A DNA stretch of 64,000 bases from NCBI GenBank assembly GCA_029216955.1, contig JANAVB010006998.1, forward strand, positions 2,647,192-2,711,191. Reading direction: 5' to 3'. This DNA comes from Iris pallida. Taxonomy: Eukaryota; Streptophyta; Magnoliopsida; Asparagales; Iridaceae. This document shows, piece by piece, positions 33,173 through 44,600 of this stretch. Position numbers and translations under genes: made by a program. A model generated the notes under the pieces. That model worked only from the letters and a program-made list of their open reading frames with translations. It made no database searches and had not been told where the DNA came from. The first letter of the stretch is position 1; every line of letters begins with the position of its first letter.

Positions 33173-33490
33173 CTAATCCATCCCTAGGACCACATCATAA
33201 TCGGCTATCGGGAATTCTATTAACCTAGTAGAAAACTCTCTACCGCTAACTACGATATAACACGAGGAAAACACTCTATCTACTCCCACAAGACCGTTAC
33301 CAGTAAGTATTTTGAGCCTTACTGATAATGACTCGGGCTCTAGTCCTATCCGTGTTGCGAATCGTGCAGACATAAATGAATACGATGCATCTGAATCAAA
33401 TAATACTGATACAGGAAAAGAGTTGACAAGAATGGTACCTGCCACCACCTCACCTGATGCCAACTCCTCCTCTACGGTCAAAGCCATCAC
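33173..33490 (-). pseudogene. Element H protease
   Basis: The active-site loop reads LFDSDASYSF, while B has [10 protein letters not shown]. The Gly after Asp-Ser is replaced by Asp, which should disable the enzyme. A TAG lies four codons into the region before the protease Met, at the codon where B has CAG. Confidence 0.88.
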
Positions 33491-34849
33491 CTAACCTTGC
33501 CCTTTGTGTGCTGGTCCCCTTTGTTGGAAACCTTTCTGGCGTCGGTTCTGATTCTGAGCCTAGGCCTGGGCATACTGCTGTGGTTGCTGCTGCAGGAATG
33601 CTTGGGCCTGAGACAGCAATAGCCTTGGAGGCTGGTACTGCTGCTGCTGCACTGGTGCTGGTCCCCTCACCGAGGGACTAGTCTGGGCCGATGAGGATGA
33701 ACCAGCTCTCCGTGGGCAGGACCCTATCATGTGATCCGATGCCCCACAAGCCAAACACAATCCTTGTGCTCGGCGACATTCTGATACAACATGCCCTGGC
33801 TGCCCACAATGAGTGCAGCCCATTGTGGAAGACTGCCTCCGCTTCTGCTGTTGAGGGTACGTTGGGGTCGAGTGCTGAACCAACGTAACTAATGCTGCCC
33901 TCCTCGGAGCTCCAATGGTTAAGGCCTGAGCTGCCGGGGCTGGGGCTAAAGACTGGTTCATCTGACCATGGGACCGCTTCCGTCCCCCAGTTCTGTCCAC
34001 AATCCTCTGCGAAGTATACTCATGCCTCTTCGCTGCTCGTAAGACGACATTAAAAGTCAGATGTTCAAACTGCTCTACTGCTAGAATGATCTCAAGGTGG
34101 AGTCCCTGCTAGAACCACTGCGCTCGATCGAACTCGGTTGCTACCAAGGTGGGAGCAAACCGACTCAGTCTCGAAAACTCGGTCGCATATCCATCAACTG
34201 TCCTGCTCATCTGTCTGAGATTGGTGAACCTCGTCTGTAGGTCGTACCGAGCTACAACATCGAAGTACTTGATCTGGAACTTATCACTGAATACCGCCCA
34301 TGGAACAGGCGTCACCAACCCAACTGCTATCATCGCCCACCAGGCACGGGCTAGGTCCAATAACTGTAGCCGTACCACAGCTACCTTCTTTCCTTCTGGA
34401 GTCTTGGCTGCATCTAAGATAATCTCGATGTCCTGGAGCCACGTATCAGCTACAATAGCGTCCTCACTACCGTCGAAGAAAGGAGGGTTCAGATGCTTGA
34501 AACTGCTAGCCATACTGTTTCTTTGATAACCAACACGGCCCATGGCATCCTGTACTACCTGGTGCAGGGCATCGCCCTGACGATCCAGAGTTACAAACAA
34601 TATCCTGATGAGACCCGCCAAGGTGCCATCGTCAGGCTCTGCAGGCTGGACGGGCTAAACTGTTAGTTCTTGACCCCCAGTAGGCATAACTCTGGAGGCT
34701 ACTTCTGAATGTTGGGCTTGATCTCCAGGTTGCTGCAGGTCCATGGGAGGTGCTCCACCTTGCCGATCGGTAGGACCAGGAACAATGCTCTGAAAAAACG
34801 ACATAGGGAACAATAAGGAAGGACCATGATAGATCAAGGATATAAGCAT
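33491..34849 (-). pseudogene. Element H Gag
   Basis: Gag keeps the two zinc knuckles (CTHCGQPGHVVSEC, CLACGASDHMIGSC) and the capsid-like domain (NPPFFDGSEDAIVADTWLQD). Stops are present after RAQWF near 34109 (B has Gln there) and near 34655. The upstream Met at 34849 is ATG here. All parts share one frame. Confidence 0.88.
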
Positions 34850-34963
34850 GTGATCAGATCAAAATTTTAGAAAGATTAGGAGGCACGAGTAGAGATCAAA
34901 GACAAGTGCTGATTGAGACATCTATCCAGTAAAACCCTCACACATCTTGATTTTCAAGACCTG

Positions 34964-34984
34964 CATGGGCTACCACTCAAACCG
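34964..34984 (-). promoter_or_regulatory. Primer-binding region of element H
   Basis: The minus strand next to the 5' LTR reads CGGTTTGAGTGGTAGCCCATG, a decayed form of the same non-initiator-Met sequence seen in B. Confidence 0.45.
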
Positions 34985-36494
34985 TGTCACGCCCCAGATC
35001 AAGAATACTGGAGAGCGGAGGACAGACACAGCCAGCTACGTACGTTGAAGTGAATTTCCACCTCGCAATACGGTCACGGCTATCTAGATGCATGAGAGTT
35101 AACTACAAGCCATCAAGCCATCAGTCTCTTAGGGTCAAGAACAAGCCTAGTGTCTCAATCTCAAGCAAGCAAGTAAATGTAACAAGATGGTAGATCATCA
35201 GACATACAAAGTAAGACATCCAATACATTACATATTCAGATGATCATGAAGCTAGTCATACAAAATATGAAGACTAGCAAGAGTTTAAGTCATACATGAT
35301 CAACCCTAGGATTTGTCAATCATGTTACAGCCCGTAGACAGACAGTAAGTAAAGTTGCAAACGAGCTAACACTTGCTCGGCGGCTAAACGCCTCAAAAGA
35401 ATATTTTTGTAATTGAGTGGGAGAGCAAAATAAAACCCACTCGTTGCTAGAATTCCTTCTAGTAGTCACCATCTGGCAGAAAGGCTGGGCGATCCACGGA
35501 AGCTGCTCCAAAATCTGGCCATACATAACCAGCTGGGTCAGACCCCAGAAAGAGCAAGCGCCATAAAGGAGGCTTCACTTAAGAACTAAAAACCAGAATA
35601 TCAGCACATAAAATCATAGAAGAAATTGCATAAGATATAAGTAAAGAGAACAGGGTGATAAACGATAAGATAGCTAAAGGACTATTCCGGTAACCAAGTT
35701 ACAACCTGAAAACCAAACGAGGACCGGGGTTATAACCTTTCGCCTGAACAGAACTTAGCCTCTAACCAATTATCGATAGAGTAAAGCATAAACAATCATG
35801 TCCAGAGATAGCCACATACTGGGTCTAGACAAGACTAGACAAGATGGGACTCCATCCAACATTCACGGCCAAGCAAGAGTACAGCTTGATAGTTAACTAG
35901 CTAGGATTATCACAAGCCTAGTTACTAGCAAGATGCAATGAGGATTCCTATGGCCACTAGCCCTGCAGACTATCTAGGTTATCCAGGCACAAGGTTCATA
36001 TAAGAGTTGGTAGCGGATACATCGCCCAGGAGACAAATGTATCCCTTGTTCATATAATAGTGGGTACATCGCCCAGGAGATAAATATACCCTGTTAAGTG
36101 ACTTGGGGGTGCAACACATGACATTGTGCATATTATTTATTTTAAGGAGTGCCCCACATGACAGTGAGCTGTAAATATGCCCTACTTGTCGGCAGACTAC
36201 AAGTCCATCAAAGAAGATACCCAGATAACATGATTGCCTGTAGTCAAAATACCTCTCTATATGCTCTACTTGATCAATCTAGTCATTAACCTAGTCAGAT
36301 TCAATATGAATCCCTGACCGTGGTAACCAGGGATACATGTCCTAGACATGATGCGAGATAAGACTAGTAGCTTATACAAGCACATTCAATACAATCATAC
36401 AAGGTGTTCAAGAAGAGAATTTACTAGCCTATCAAGTTAGCCATCGCAACAGCATTCATGGATTACATGTCAAGGTTACTTGCCAGGGGTGCAC
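34985..36494 (-). repeat. Element H 5' LTR, inner piece
   Basis: Starts TGTCACGCCCCAGATC and follows the B LTR through its first 1.5 kb with substitutions and small indels (for example a duplicated GGTACATCGCCCAGGAGA phrase at about 36005-36090). It is cut at 36494 by element E after GGGTGCAC. Confidence 0.88.
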
Positions 36495-38724
36495 TGTTTG
36501 CTATTAAAATTCTTTGATTGCAAATTTTAATACAAACAGAACAGTGTTACAATATAGAACTTAGACGTAGTCCTAGGAGTACACTTTTATTTAATCTGGG
36601 TCCCTTGTGCAGATGGAATGAGTGGTAATGCGTTGACTCCGTTGACGATCTGACGACGGTTATCGGTTCTCTGAAGGTCTGGATTACTCTGGGTGCTGGA
36701 GCTTGCTGAGAGGAGGAAGACGTAGAGTGTCTGTATCTGCCTCTCTGGTGGTGCGAAGTCTCTGTCTGTTCGTTGTAGGTAGATATGTGTGTACGTAGGT
36801 GTAGAAGAAGGAAATGAACCCTCTCTTTATATAGTCTGCAGGCTGGCTGCTCATGCGCGCATGTAGGATGTGCTTGTACTCGGGGACACCACATGTTGAT
36901 TGCTGATGGAGGCGCATGGACGATGCACCCTGATCGAGGGATTGACCTCTTCATATTGTTGTTGTGAGCCGGCACGTAGCAGAGAAGAAGATCTTTCTGT
37001 TGCTGAGATCTTGGGTGAGTCGAGTCAAAGGACACGTGTCATCGACTCATGGCTCGGAGATCTCTGATTTGGTGGAGAATGATCTGGTAGGATGCGTCTA
37101 GGATTTGGCGCATGAGGAGGCTTTGGCTCGTAACTTTTAGGAGTTACGAACCATTCGGGGCGCATGGCTTTTGAGGCGCATGCGAGGCTTCAGAAGTGAC
37201 TTAACTCCTGTCTTTCGGGATCAGAGAGCAGTCTGAGGCGCACAGCTTTTAAGGCGTATGTAAAGTTTTAACAGTGAATTTCCTTCTGTCTTTAGGGATC
37301 AGTGAAAAGTCTGAGGCACACAACTTTCGAGGCGTATGCAGATTTGGGCGCATGGCCGCGGTGGCGCATGCGAGATGGTTGGGTGGCCACGTGACAGTAG
37401 CCGTCGAAGGAAAGTAATGATGATGCTGACGTTGGCGATGCTTCATCTTCTGAAAAAGCTGTCAACTGTTCAGACTTTGGGAGGTGTGCTGCCAACTCTG
37501 TCAGTTCAGCATTTAATGTTTGTGACATTCGATGGACAGCTGAGTGGGCACGTCGGTTGGCGTTCCACTAGGCGTATGGGGACGCATGGAGGCGCATCCC
37601 TGTGATGTGTTTGGTACTAAAAGCGCATCTGTGAGATGCACAGTCTGGCCGACGCATCTACTTCGTGACACATCTTTAATGGTGCGACTGTTTCGATCTT
37701 CGAGTGCTTTAAATAGCTGTTTTGACTTAGCTGAATTCGAAGCATCCAGTTCATCCATTTAATGCAAATTCACTGCACAGAATTCGGAGAGCCATCCACT
37801 TGGCGCATGGATTTGATTTGCTCGGCCTATAAATAGTGGCATGGAGAGAAGGTTTGCTCCTCATTTTCTCACGTCTTTCCGATATGAACTTGTGTATTCA
37901 AATGCATTCTGTTGACAAGATGCTCCCGAGGGTGAAGATGCGATGCAGTGTCTTCGCTGATGCACTTGAAGGTGACTGTTACATCCAAAAGTTGGAGTCG
38001 AGGGCTTCCGAGGCAGGCGGAAGGTGCCTGTTGCATCCAAAGATAGGGATGCTCGGGCCTCGTCTTCGTTGTGCAGAAAGAGTTGTAGATCAGAATTGTG
38101 GTACTGCAGCTTTGGTGGCTCTTTCTTCCTTCAAAATGGGTGTAGCCCATTCTGGTTGTGTTGAAAGCTGCTCCTTTGGCCGCGGTTTCGATCACGGTCT
38201 TTCTTGGTGTTTGGAGGCTCTTTCAAAGCCTCTCCTGGCCACAGGTTGGCTTGTGGTTCTTTTCGCTTCCTTGGCTAGAGGGTTGATTGCTATCCTCATT
38301 CTGCTCAATAAATGCTTCACTAGTCGAAGCATTTTGACGACGGTGAGCCTGGTTGGAAGAGCGGCACATAACTGGGCTGCTGAAGGGATGCACATAACTG
38401 GGATGCACATAACTGAGCTGCTGAAAAGGATGTGCCTTGCTGAGGACGCATGGTGGGATGCGCCTGGCTGAGGGCGCATGTTAATTGCTGCGCTTATTTG
38501 AGGGCACATGTTGGCTGCTGGCTGTAGACTTAGGATCTTTTCTTTGTAGAAATTCTCCTTTGTATAGTCTTTCTTAGACATATAATAGACTTTTATATGT
38601 TAAATAAAAAGTCCTCTTTCAATGTCTATATTTGTTGCTTTTTGCTGTGAAGTACTTTGTCCAAGCTTTGGCGCATGTAGTCTGGCGCATAGAGTTTCTG
38701 GTTCTGAAATTTCATGCTTCTACA
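36495..38724 (-). repeat. 3' LTR of element E (2230 bp)
   Basis: Matches 50161-52391 apart from scattered substitutions. It contains about 20 copies or near-copies of GCGCATG/GCGTATG/GACGCATG, a minus-strand TATATAAA at 36826-36833 and a plus-strand TATAAATA at 37828-37835. Long ORFs (for example 37836-38471 plus) are partly shared with the other LTR but have no known domain and are not called. Confidence 0.95.
37828..37835 (+). promoter_or_regulatory. Possible antisense TATA box inside the element E LTR
   Basis: GGCCTATAAATAGTGGCATGGAG reads toward the element interior on the plus strand. The other LTR has the changed form TATAAACA at 51496-51503. It could drive antisense transcripts from the LTR. 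Confidence 0.4.
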
Positions 38725-38740
38725 AGACCTCCTTCAAAGT
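38725..38740 (-). promoter_or_regulatory. Polypurine tract of element E
   Basis: The minus strand reads CTTTGAAGGAGGTCT directly before TGTAGAAGC. It is nearly the same as the tract of element A. Confidence 0.8.
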
Positions 38741-38999
38741 TTTCAAAACTTTTGGATAAGTTTTGGAATACTTTGAATAAGAAGCATTGTAGTGGAGGCG
38801 CATGACCGTCGGGGCGCATAGATACTCCGTGCATCAGAGATGGGGCGTATGCTCCGCTCAGTTAATGTAAATGATGACGCCTCGGTAACCAAAAAAGATT
38901 AGTGATGATCTTTTTGGTTTTATTTATGGTTATCTTTTCACAGAACCCGAAGCGACGGTTGAGATCACACATCATCGGTACACGCGTGCGATCAAACCC

Positions 39000-39007
39000 T
39001 ATAAATA
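39000..39007 (+). promoter_or_regulatory. TATA box of the element E antisense gene
   Basis: CCCTATAAATAGGC lies about 100 bp before the ATG at 39105. A (GA)n run and a CT-rich leader follow, as is common in plant 5' UTRs. A CACGCGTG palindrome (38981-38989 region) lies just upstream. Confidence 0.7.
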
Positions 39008-39104
39008 GGCGAGAGATGGAGAGAGAGAGAGAGTTCTTCTTCTCCTTGCTTTTGCTTTCTTTAGAGTTCTTCTTCAAAAACCCTAACTTTTCTTCTCTCA
39101 AAGA

Positions 39105-39219
39105 ATGGCTCCCAAGACTCCTCGCGGTGGTGCTGGCAAGGACAAAGGAAAAGAACTTATGAAAGCTGCAGCGGCTGATGTTCCCCGTCAGCCTGTCGAA
39201 GTTCGGCCGAAGGTGGTTG
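39105..39219 (+). CDS. Antisense gene of element E, first exon
   Basis: The exon opens ATG GCT CCC AAG and runs 38 codons plus one base to a consensus donor (G|GTAAGT). The peptide is Lys/Arg/Ala-rich (MAPKTPRGGAGKDKGKE...). The exit phase is 1 and matches exon 2 at 39550. The start, size and phase equal those of the element A gene. Confidence 0.78.
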
Positions 39220-39549
39220 GTAAGTTTCATTTTACGTACACCAACGCACGTAGACCTTGAGTCTTTTGATGATGTGCCAAAGTTTTTGCCGCCGACGCAA
39301 ATGGGTTCAAGCCCTAAAGATGCGCCGAGGCTTTACTGCTGACGCGCATGGGTTTAGACCCTGATGATGCGCCGAAGCACTACCGCTGACGCGCATGGGT
39401 TTAGACCCTGATGATGCGCTGAAGCACTGCTGACGCGTATGGGCTCACACCCTGATGATGCGCTGAACCTTTTTTTTCGGACGCGCTATGCGCTTTTGAT
39501 AAGACTCAGATTCTTTTGTTATTTCTAACATTTTTCAAATCTTTGCTAG
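39220..39549 (+). other. First intron of the element E antisense gene (330 bp)
   Basis: Donor GTAAGT at 39220 and acceptor TTTGCTAG at 39549. The joined codon is G|TG (Val), and the frame runs on as Ser-Met-Pro-Ile-Pro. The intron contains a 47-bp tandem repeat (39267-39473). Confidence 0.78.
39267..39473. repeat. 47-bp tandem array in the element E antisense intron
   Basis: About 4.4 units of the form GATGATGCGCYGAAGCACTRCYG followed by CTGACGCGCATGGGTTTAGACCCT. Each unit contains a GCGCATGGG and a GATGCGC, again an inverted motif pair. Confidence 0.85.
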
Positions 39550-41479
39550 TGTCGATGCCTATCCCACTCTTGAATGAAGTGCTCCTGGACGCTGTCCTCT
39601 ACCAGACGAGAGTAGATTATAACGAGGAAGTGATAAACCCTGCTCAAGCCGCTATTATGCTGGACCAGCATCCCGAGAGAATAACTCAAATCCGGGAACA
39701 GCAGTATGGATTCCTCAAACGGATGATGGAGCGAGGTGTTTTAAAATCTACCACATCTGATAAAGTGACCTTCTTGAAGCCTGAGTTCCTGTTTGGGGAC
39801 CGCCTCACTTCTACGGAAGCAACAGTATTGAAGGTCAAGGAAGACTGGTTTTTTACAGCAAAAGGAGTAAATCGACACTCTGGGTTTTGTTGCGGTTCCG
39901 GACTGAGCTCCGAGAGATTGGGCTGACTGCCGTGATTCGTGTTACCCAGGCAGGCGTTGACATTAACAGGCATATGTTCCTCGCACTCTTAGAGATGTTT
40001 GATATCCATACAGGGACCTTTTTTACTCCGGTGGGAGAGTTAGGGCTCGCACTTCATGAGATGTATGAGGTATCAAAGCTCCCTTGGGGATCGGAACCCT
40101 ATGAAGAGTACTTTCCGACCAACGAAGAGTTTCAAGTCCTGGGGGACAAGGTTGAGGAGATAACGGCCGTCTTTAAGGAAGTGGCGAGTCATCATTACTA
40201 TATGCAGAGAAGGGATAAGAGCGGGTCACAGCCTCATGTGACCGCTTGGAGAGATTACGTCTTTAGGCAAGACAAGGGGGATCCCTCACAGTTCTCCACT
40301 CCGCCAACGCTCTTTCGTAGCGAAGTGCTCTCTGAGATGAGCAGATTAGATAAGAAGAATCCCCGGGAGAACGAGGACCAGCAGTCTGATGAACGCTCCT
40401 ACAGCTGTTTCTGGCATCTTGCTCATCGGATATCGTCGAAAGCAGTATTGGTCGCGTATCTTATGGTTTGGCTTCGGGACTACGTCTTCCCGGGCGGATC
40501 TGGATCTGTAGAGAGAGTGACCCGGCTCTTGATCCTGCCAGCTGTGAAGTTGGTCTTTGGCCGGCGCTTGGCTCTACTCCCTGCAATGGTATGTAACTTG
40601 CTGCGAGGTTTACGCGAGTTCGCGGGAAATGTGATTCATGACCGAGGTCGAAAAAATAACTTCTCGGTCGCTGAACTGCCGTTTCACTATTTGATGGGGT
40701 GGTTAATTTTACACCATCTCAATGTAATGAGTCCGGGTTCAGAAGAAGACTACAGGGCCGGAGATGCATTCCTCCGCCGTTTCTACCAGAGGAGTTGGTC
40801 GCATACTGGCGTCCCTGTTTGCAGAAGGGTTTTATCCCATCTTTAGGGATGGGATATCACCAAAGTTGGTCCAATCTTCTTAGGTTTTTAGGCCAATAAA
40901 GACTTAAGAGATTCAGGTGAAGATGCCACCGCTCTGCCTCCATGGGGATTCTGCTGGTTGTAAAGTATTCGGCCATCCCATTGGTGTACCGGAACATGAA
41001 TCAGTGCTTCCTAGAACCGTATTTACTGAGCCGCTTTGTACGACAATTCGGTTATGCGCAGCTGATGTTGGACAATCCCAGTATCACCCTGGGGTATGCT
41101 AGAACCGTATTACTATAATGCTGGATGTACCGGAGCTCGCTTTACGCTGCCCGTCCAGGATCCGTGGCCGCCCATTCTTTACTCGACCGCCAAGTTTTAC
41201 TGTGTTATGGCTGCCGCGCCTTCCGGGTATGATAGGAAGACAAGTCTCGTTGCAGGCACCCCGTTAGTGGTGACTGGGCACGTATCGGCTAGGGCTCGAT
41301 CGCACTGTCCACCAGGGGTGGGTTATCAAGGTGCCCCAGCCGCATCTCCAGGGGGTCAGGCCGAACCCTCGGTTGATCAACGGTTTCGACGTGCAGATGC
41401 AGGGGCTGGATCTCCTGCATCAAAGAAGTTGAAGAAGACATCGTCACCGACGGTGTCATCGGATTCAGCTTCTGCAGAG
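39550..41479 (+). pseudogene. Antisense gene of element E, main exon (plant-mobile-domain-like), decayed
   Basis: The frame starts well (SMPIPLLNEVLLDAVLYQTR). A one-base shift near 39870-39886 moves it to the frame of 39887-40846, which holds the core shared with element A: HTGTFFTPVGELGLALHEMYE, PWGSEPYEEYFPT, VAYLMVWLRDYVFPGGSGSVERV. A stop at 40844 and more shifts follow, but the LSRFVRQFGYAQL match to A near 41025-41065 shows the coding sequence continues. The last part (41096-41479) is Ser/Pro-rich. This copy is not functional as it stands. Confidence 0.72.
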
Positions 41480-41548
41480 GTAAGGATGTCCCACATAGTC
41501 TGGTTTGGGTTCAACATTTCATGTAATCAATGCTTCCCCTTTTTATAG
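41480..41548 (+). other. Second intron of the element E antisense gene (69 bp)
   Basis: Donor GCAGAG|GTAAGG and acceptor TTTTTATAG|GAG. Phase 0; Ala-Glu before and Glu-Pro-Leu after stay in frame. In element A the equivalent region has no intron. Confidence 0.65.
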
Positions 41549-43159
41549 GAGCCGCTAAAAAGAAGGCCTCGTACTCCAAAATCTGGTGGGAGCAGGCCAA
41601 AGGAGATGGCGGACTCGTCTGAAGTGCGCATCCCGTCGACTATGATGTCTCCTATGAAGGAGAACCCAGAGGATGTTGTTGTCGTAGAGATTCCAGCATC
41701 CCCAGATTATGTCAGAAGGGAAGCTGAGGATGCAGCAGCTTCCGAGACGATAAAGGCCGCGACGGGGGCCTTGGATGCCGAGGGTCCAGCAGACACGAGG
41801 CTTCTTGGTGATGAAGTGGGGTAGAGTTCGTCGTCTTTAGATGACGTCGCTCCAGGGTTACAAGAGCCTGTTGCGGGGGCAACAGAGATGGTTGGCACAG
41901 AGGAGAGGGTTGATTCCCCTCCTTGTTATGATGAGGGGAGGTCGACTGCAACATTGCCGAGCCCTACCCCAGACTCAGCGGCGGAAGCTGAGGTGGCTAC
42001 CAACCAGGAGGTAGCAACAGATCCTGTCCCTGTAGAGGGATTTGATAAAGATATTCGCCTAACGGTCCCGACTCCTGGGGCAGGTCAGGGGACAAGTGTT
42101 GATCTCTCCGTTCTGCCAGGGGAGGTATTGGCTGCTGATAGCACGTTGGGAACTAGAGAGGTGGTCACTGACGTCGGTAGTACTTCCGAGTTCGGAAGGA
42201 TAAGAGTATGGAACCCTCTGTTGCTCCTTCCACTTGGGGTACTATCTCGACACCTGTGCCGGCTTCTTCTGTTCCTGTGGCTCCTCGGAGCTAGTAGTCA
42301 AGCCCCTGTTGATGAAGAGCCTGTTGATTTCGAGGGTCCAGCCTCGCGGATTGAGGTCGACGAATCTTCTTCCGGTCCGCTAACCAGAGCAGCTCCTCTA
42401 ACTCCAGCTATGATGCCGCAGGCGCTGGCGGATGCGAATGAATATGTAAAATTCATCGTTGAGGCAGTGTATAAAATGCTACAGAGGGGGGTATCGGCAG
42501 TGATGGACGCCAACGGGAGCTTTACGACGGCAAGAACTCTGGCACTGCCTCATATCAACCTGATCCGTATTCACTAGGGCCACGATCATATGGTCGACAT
42601 TCTGGAAGCCACGGTGGCTGAGTTGGACCAGCGGCTTTTCGAATTAGAGCGCATCCGACGAAATGACCTCTCCGTCTGGATAGATGCGGAGAAGGAGAAG
42701 CTGCTCGCCGAGACTGAGTCTTCCTATCAGGCAACTGTGAGTGTCTGGGAGCGCGAAGTGGCTGAGACTGATGCTGCAGTGGAGCGGTTATCTCAGTCTA
42801 CGCGGGAGACAGTGGAGACGCGAGCTGCATTTGACGCTAATATCACGGAGATTGACATCCAGATCCGCCGCCTTGAGGACCATCGGGCCCGACTCCTATT
42901 AGACGCCGAACGTGTCCAGGCTGAACACGTAGCATTCAAGAAGGAGGAAGCAGCTTTCACTCTCCGAGCTCTTACCCTGGCTCAGCAGAGACAACAGCTT
43001 GATGAGAAGCAAGTGAATGAAACTTTTGCTGAGGCTGTTGAAGCGATGCGTCAAGAAGATGAACGTCGAGTCTTGGCGACTGTGGAGACTCGGGCGGCAT
43101 ACTTGAAGCGCCGAATTGCAGAGCTTTCCGCCAACCCTGGGGATATTTTGGGCTTATAG
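41549..43159 (+). pseudogene. Antisense gene of element E, last exon (acidic linker and coiled coil), with stops
   Basis: One frame runs from the acceptor to 43159. TAG codons interrupt it at 41822-41824 and 42575-42577. The first two thirds are acidic and low-complexity, as in element A. From 42590 it is a coiled coil rich in Glu, Ala and Arg (VAELDQRLFELERIRR, IDIQIRRLEDHRARLL). The A and E tails share this shape but little sequence. Confidence 0.7.
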
Positions 43160-43667
43160 TCTCTGCTTTTTTGTGTATTTGCAACTCTTGCTTGGGATAG
43201 TGTAATCCTTTACTCTCCTTTTCTAGAAATAAAGAAGTACATCATTTTCTGTGATGTATTCATTTTTGCTTGTCATGAACTTTGATGGTTTGTGTGGACC
43301 TATTATCTTTTGCGTACCTTGGTTTTAGGTACAGATAATAAGTTTGAGAGAACCCTCATGTTTGCTCAGAGGTGATGTGGACGTGGCAAGTATGGGGTTC
43401 GAATGATAGAATCTTCCTACTCATAGGTATTATGGACGTGGTTGGAATGACTCTGGGAGATACACAGAACTACTCAGAGGTAATATGGACGTGGAAGTTC
43501 TGCGATCAATGTACGGCAACGCGGGGGTTGTCCGTACGGGTTGTTTACTCAGAGGTAATGTGGACGTGGTAAACATGAAGGATAGCGTAGTCTTACAGGG
43601 TGTAAGCTTCCGCCTTGTAAGGATAGCGTATGATTTTGTAGAGTGGAAGTACATGCCTGAAAAGATG
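43160..43667. other. Spacer with four TGGACGTGG repeats between the sense and antisense 3' ends of element E
   Basis: This holds the tail of the antisense gene (AATAAAG at 43227-43233 is a plausible poly(A) signal) and four imperfect units TACTCAGAGGTAATRTGGACGTGG near 43364, 43418, 43470 and 43546. No gene is supported here. Confidence 0.65.
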
Positions 43668-44597
43668 TCAAGAGTAGTACTTCTTTAGGAACTTACCGTT
43701 GATGGGCATCATAAAAAAGTCCCCATTGGGTTTGGCGAGGCGGTAAGCACCGTTTGAGTATACCGTCTCTATGATGAAGGGTCCTTCCCATTTGGGCTCG
43801 AACTTTCCTGGTGTTTTGTGAGTCAACACCATCGGCCTCCTGACTGCCAGAACCAGGTCGCCTACTTGAAAAGTCCTCTGCTTGACCTTCTTGTTGAAAG
43901 CCTTTGATATACGGGCTTGGTAGAGTTCGATGCGTTGTTGAGCTAGGAGACGCTTTTCGTCAAGTGCCTCCAGTTCCCGCCGACGACGTCGTTGATTGTC
44001 TTCTTCTGTGAGTTGGTTTGTGATTGCTACGCGGAGTGAGGGTATCTGAATCTCGAAAGACAGTACCGTTTCACTTCCGTAGACCAAGAAGAATGGTGTG
44101 TTGCCTGTCGGGGTCCGTACCGTTGTACGGTAGGCCCAAAGGCATTTGCCGAGCTTTTCGTCCCAGTTGCATTTGTTGGATGAGACGACCTTTTTGAGTA
44201 GCCTGACAATAGTCTTGTTAAACGCCTCTGCTAATCCGTTTGTTGTCGGATTGTAGGCGGTTGATGCCATGTTTTGAATGCGATTCTTGTCACAGAATCG
44301 ACTGAAAACATGGCTGATGAACTGAGGACCATTATCGTGGATGATCCTTCGGGGTACCCCGAAACGGTAGATGACGTGGTGCTTGATGAAGCTGATCACC
44401 CTGGAGCTTTTCACTTCTGCCAGCGGAACTGCTTCTGCCCATTTGGAGAAGTAGTCGGTGATTGCTAGGATGAAGCGGTGTCCTCTCGATGAAGGAGGGG
44501 TGATCGGTCCCACAATATCCATTCCCCAAGCTTCAAAGGGCCAGGAGGCAACTGTAGGATGTAGTGGTTCGGACGGTGTATGAATGAAGTCTGCGTG
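43668..44597 (-). pseudogene. Element E integrase
   Basis: Catalytic residues are kept: Asp in GMDIVGPI, Asp in HDNGPQF and Glu in NGLAEAFNKTI. The end MMPINGKFLKKYYS matches element A. It is cut off from the upstream zinc finger by a TAG just after KKCHAC. The frame is otherwise open over 284 codons from the Met at 44522. Confidence 0.9.
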
Positions 44598-44600
44598 AAG

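Noticed and set aside
37836..38471. 211-codon ORF in the left LTR of E
   Set aside because: The right LTR copy is broken into shorter pieces, and no domain is visible. LTR sequence explains it, though the upstream TATA box is listed as a finding.
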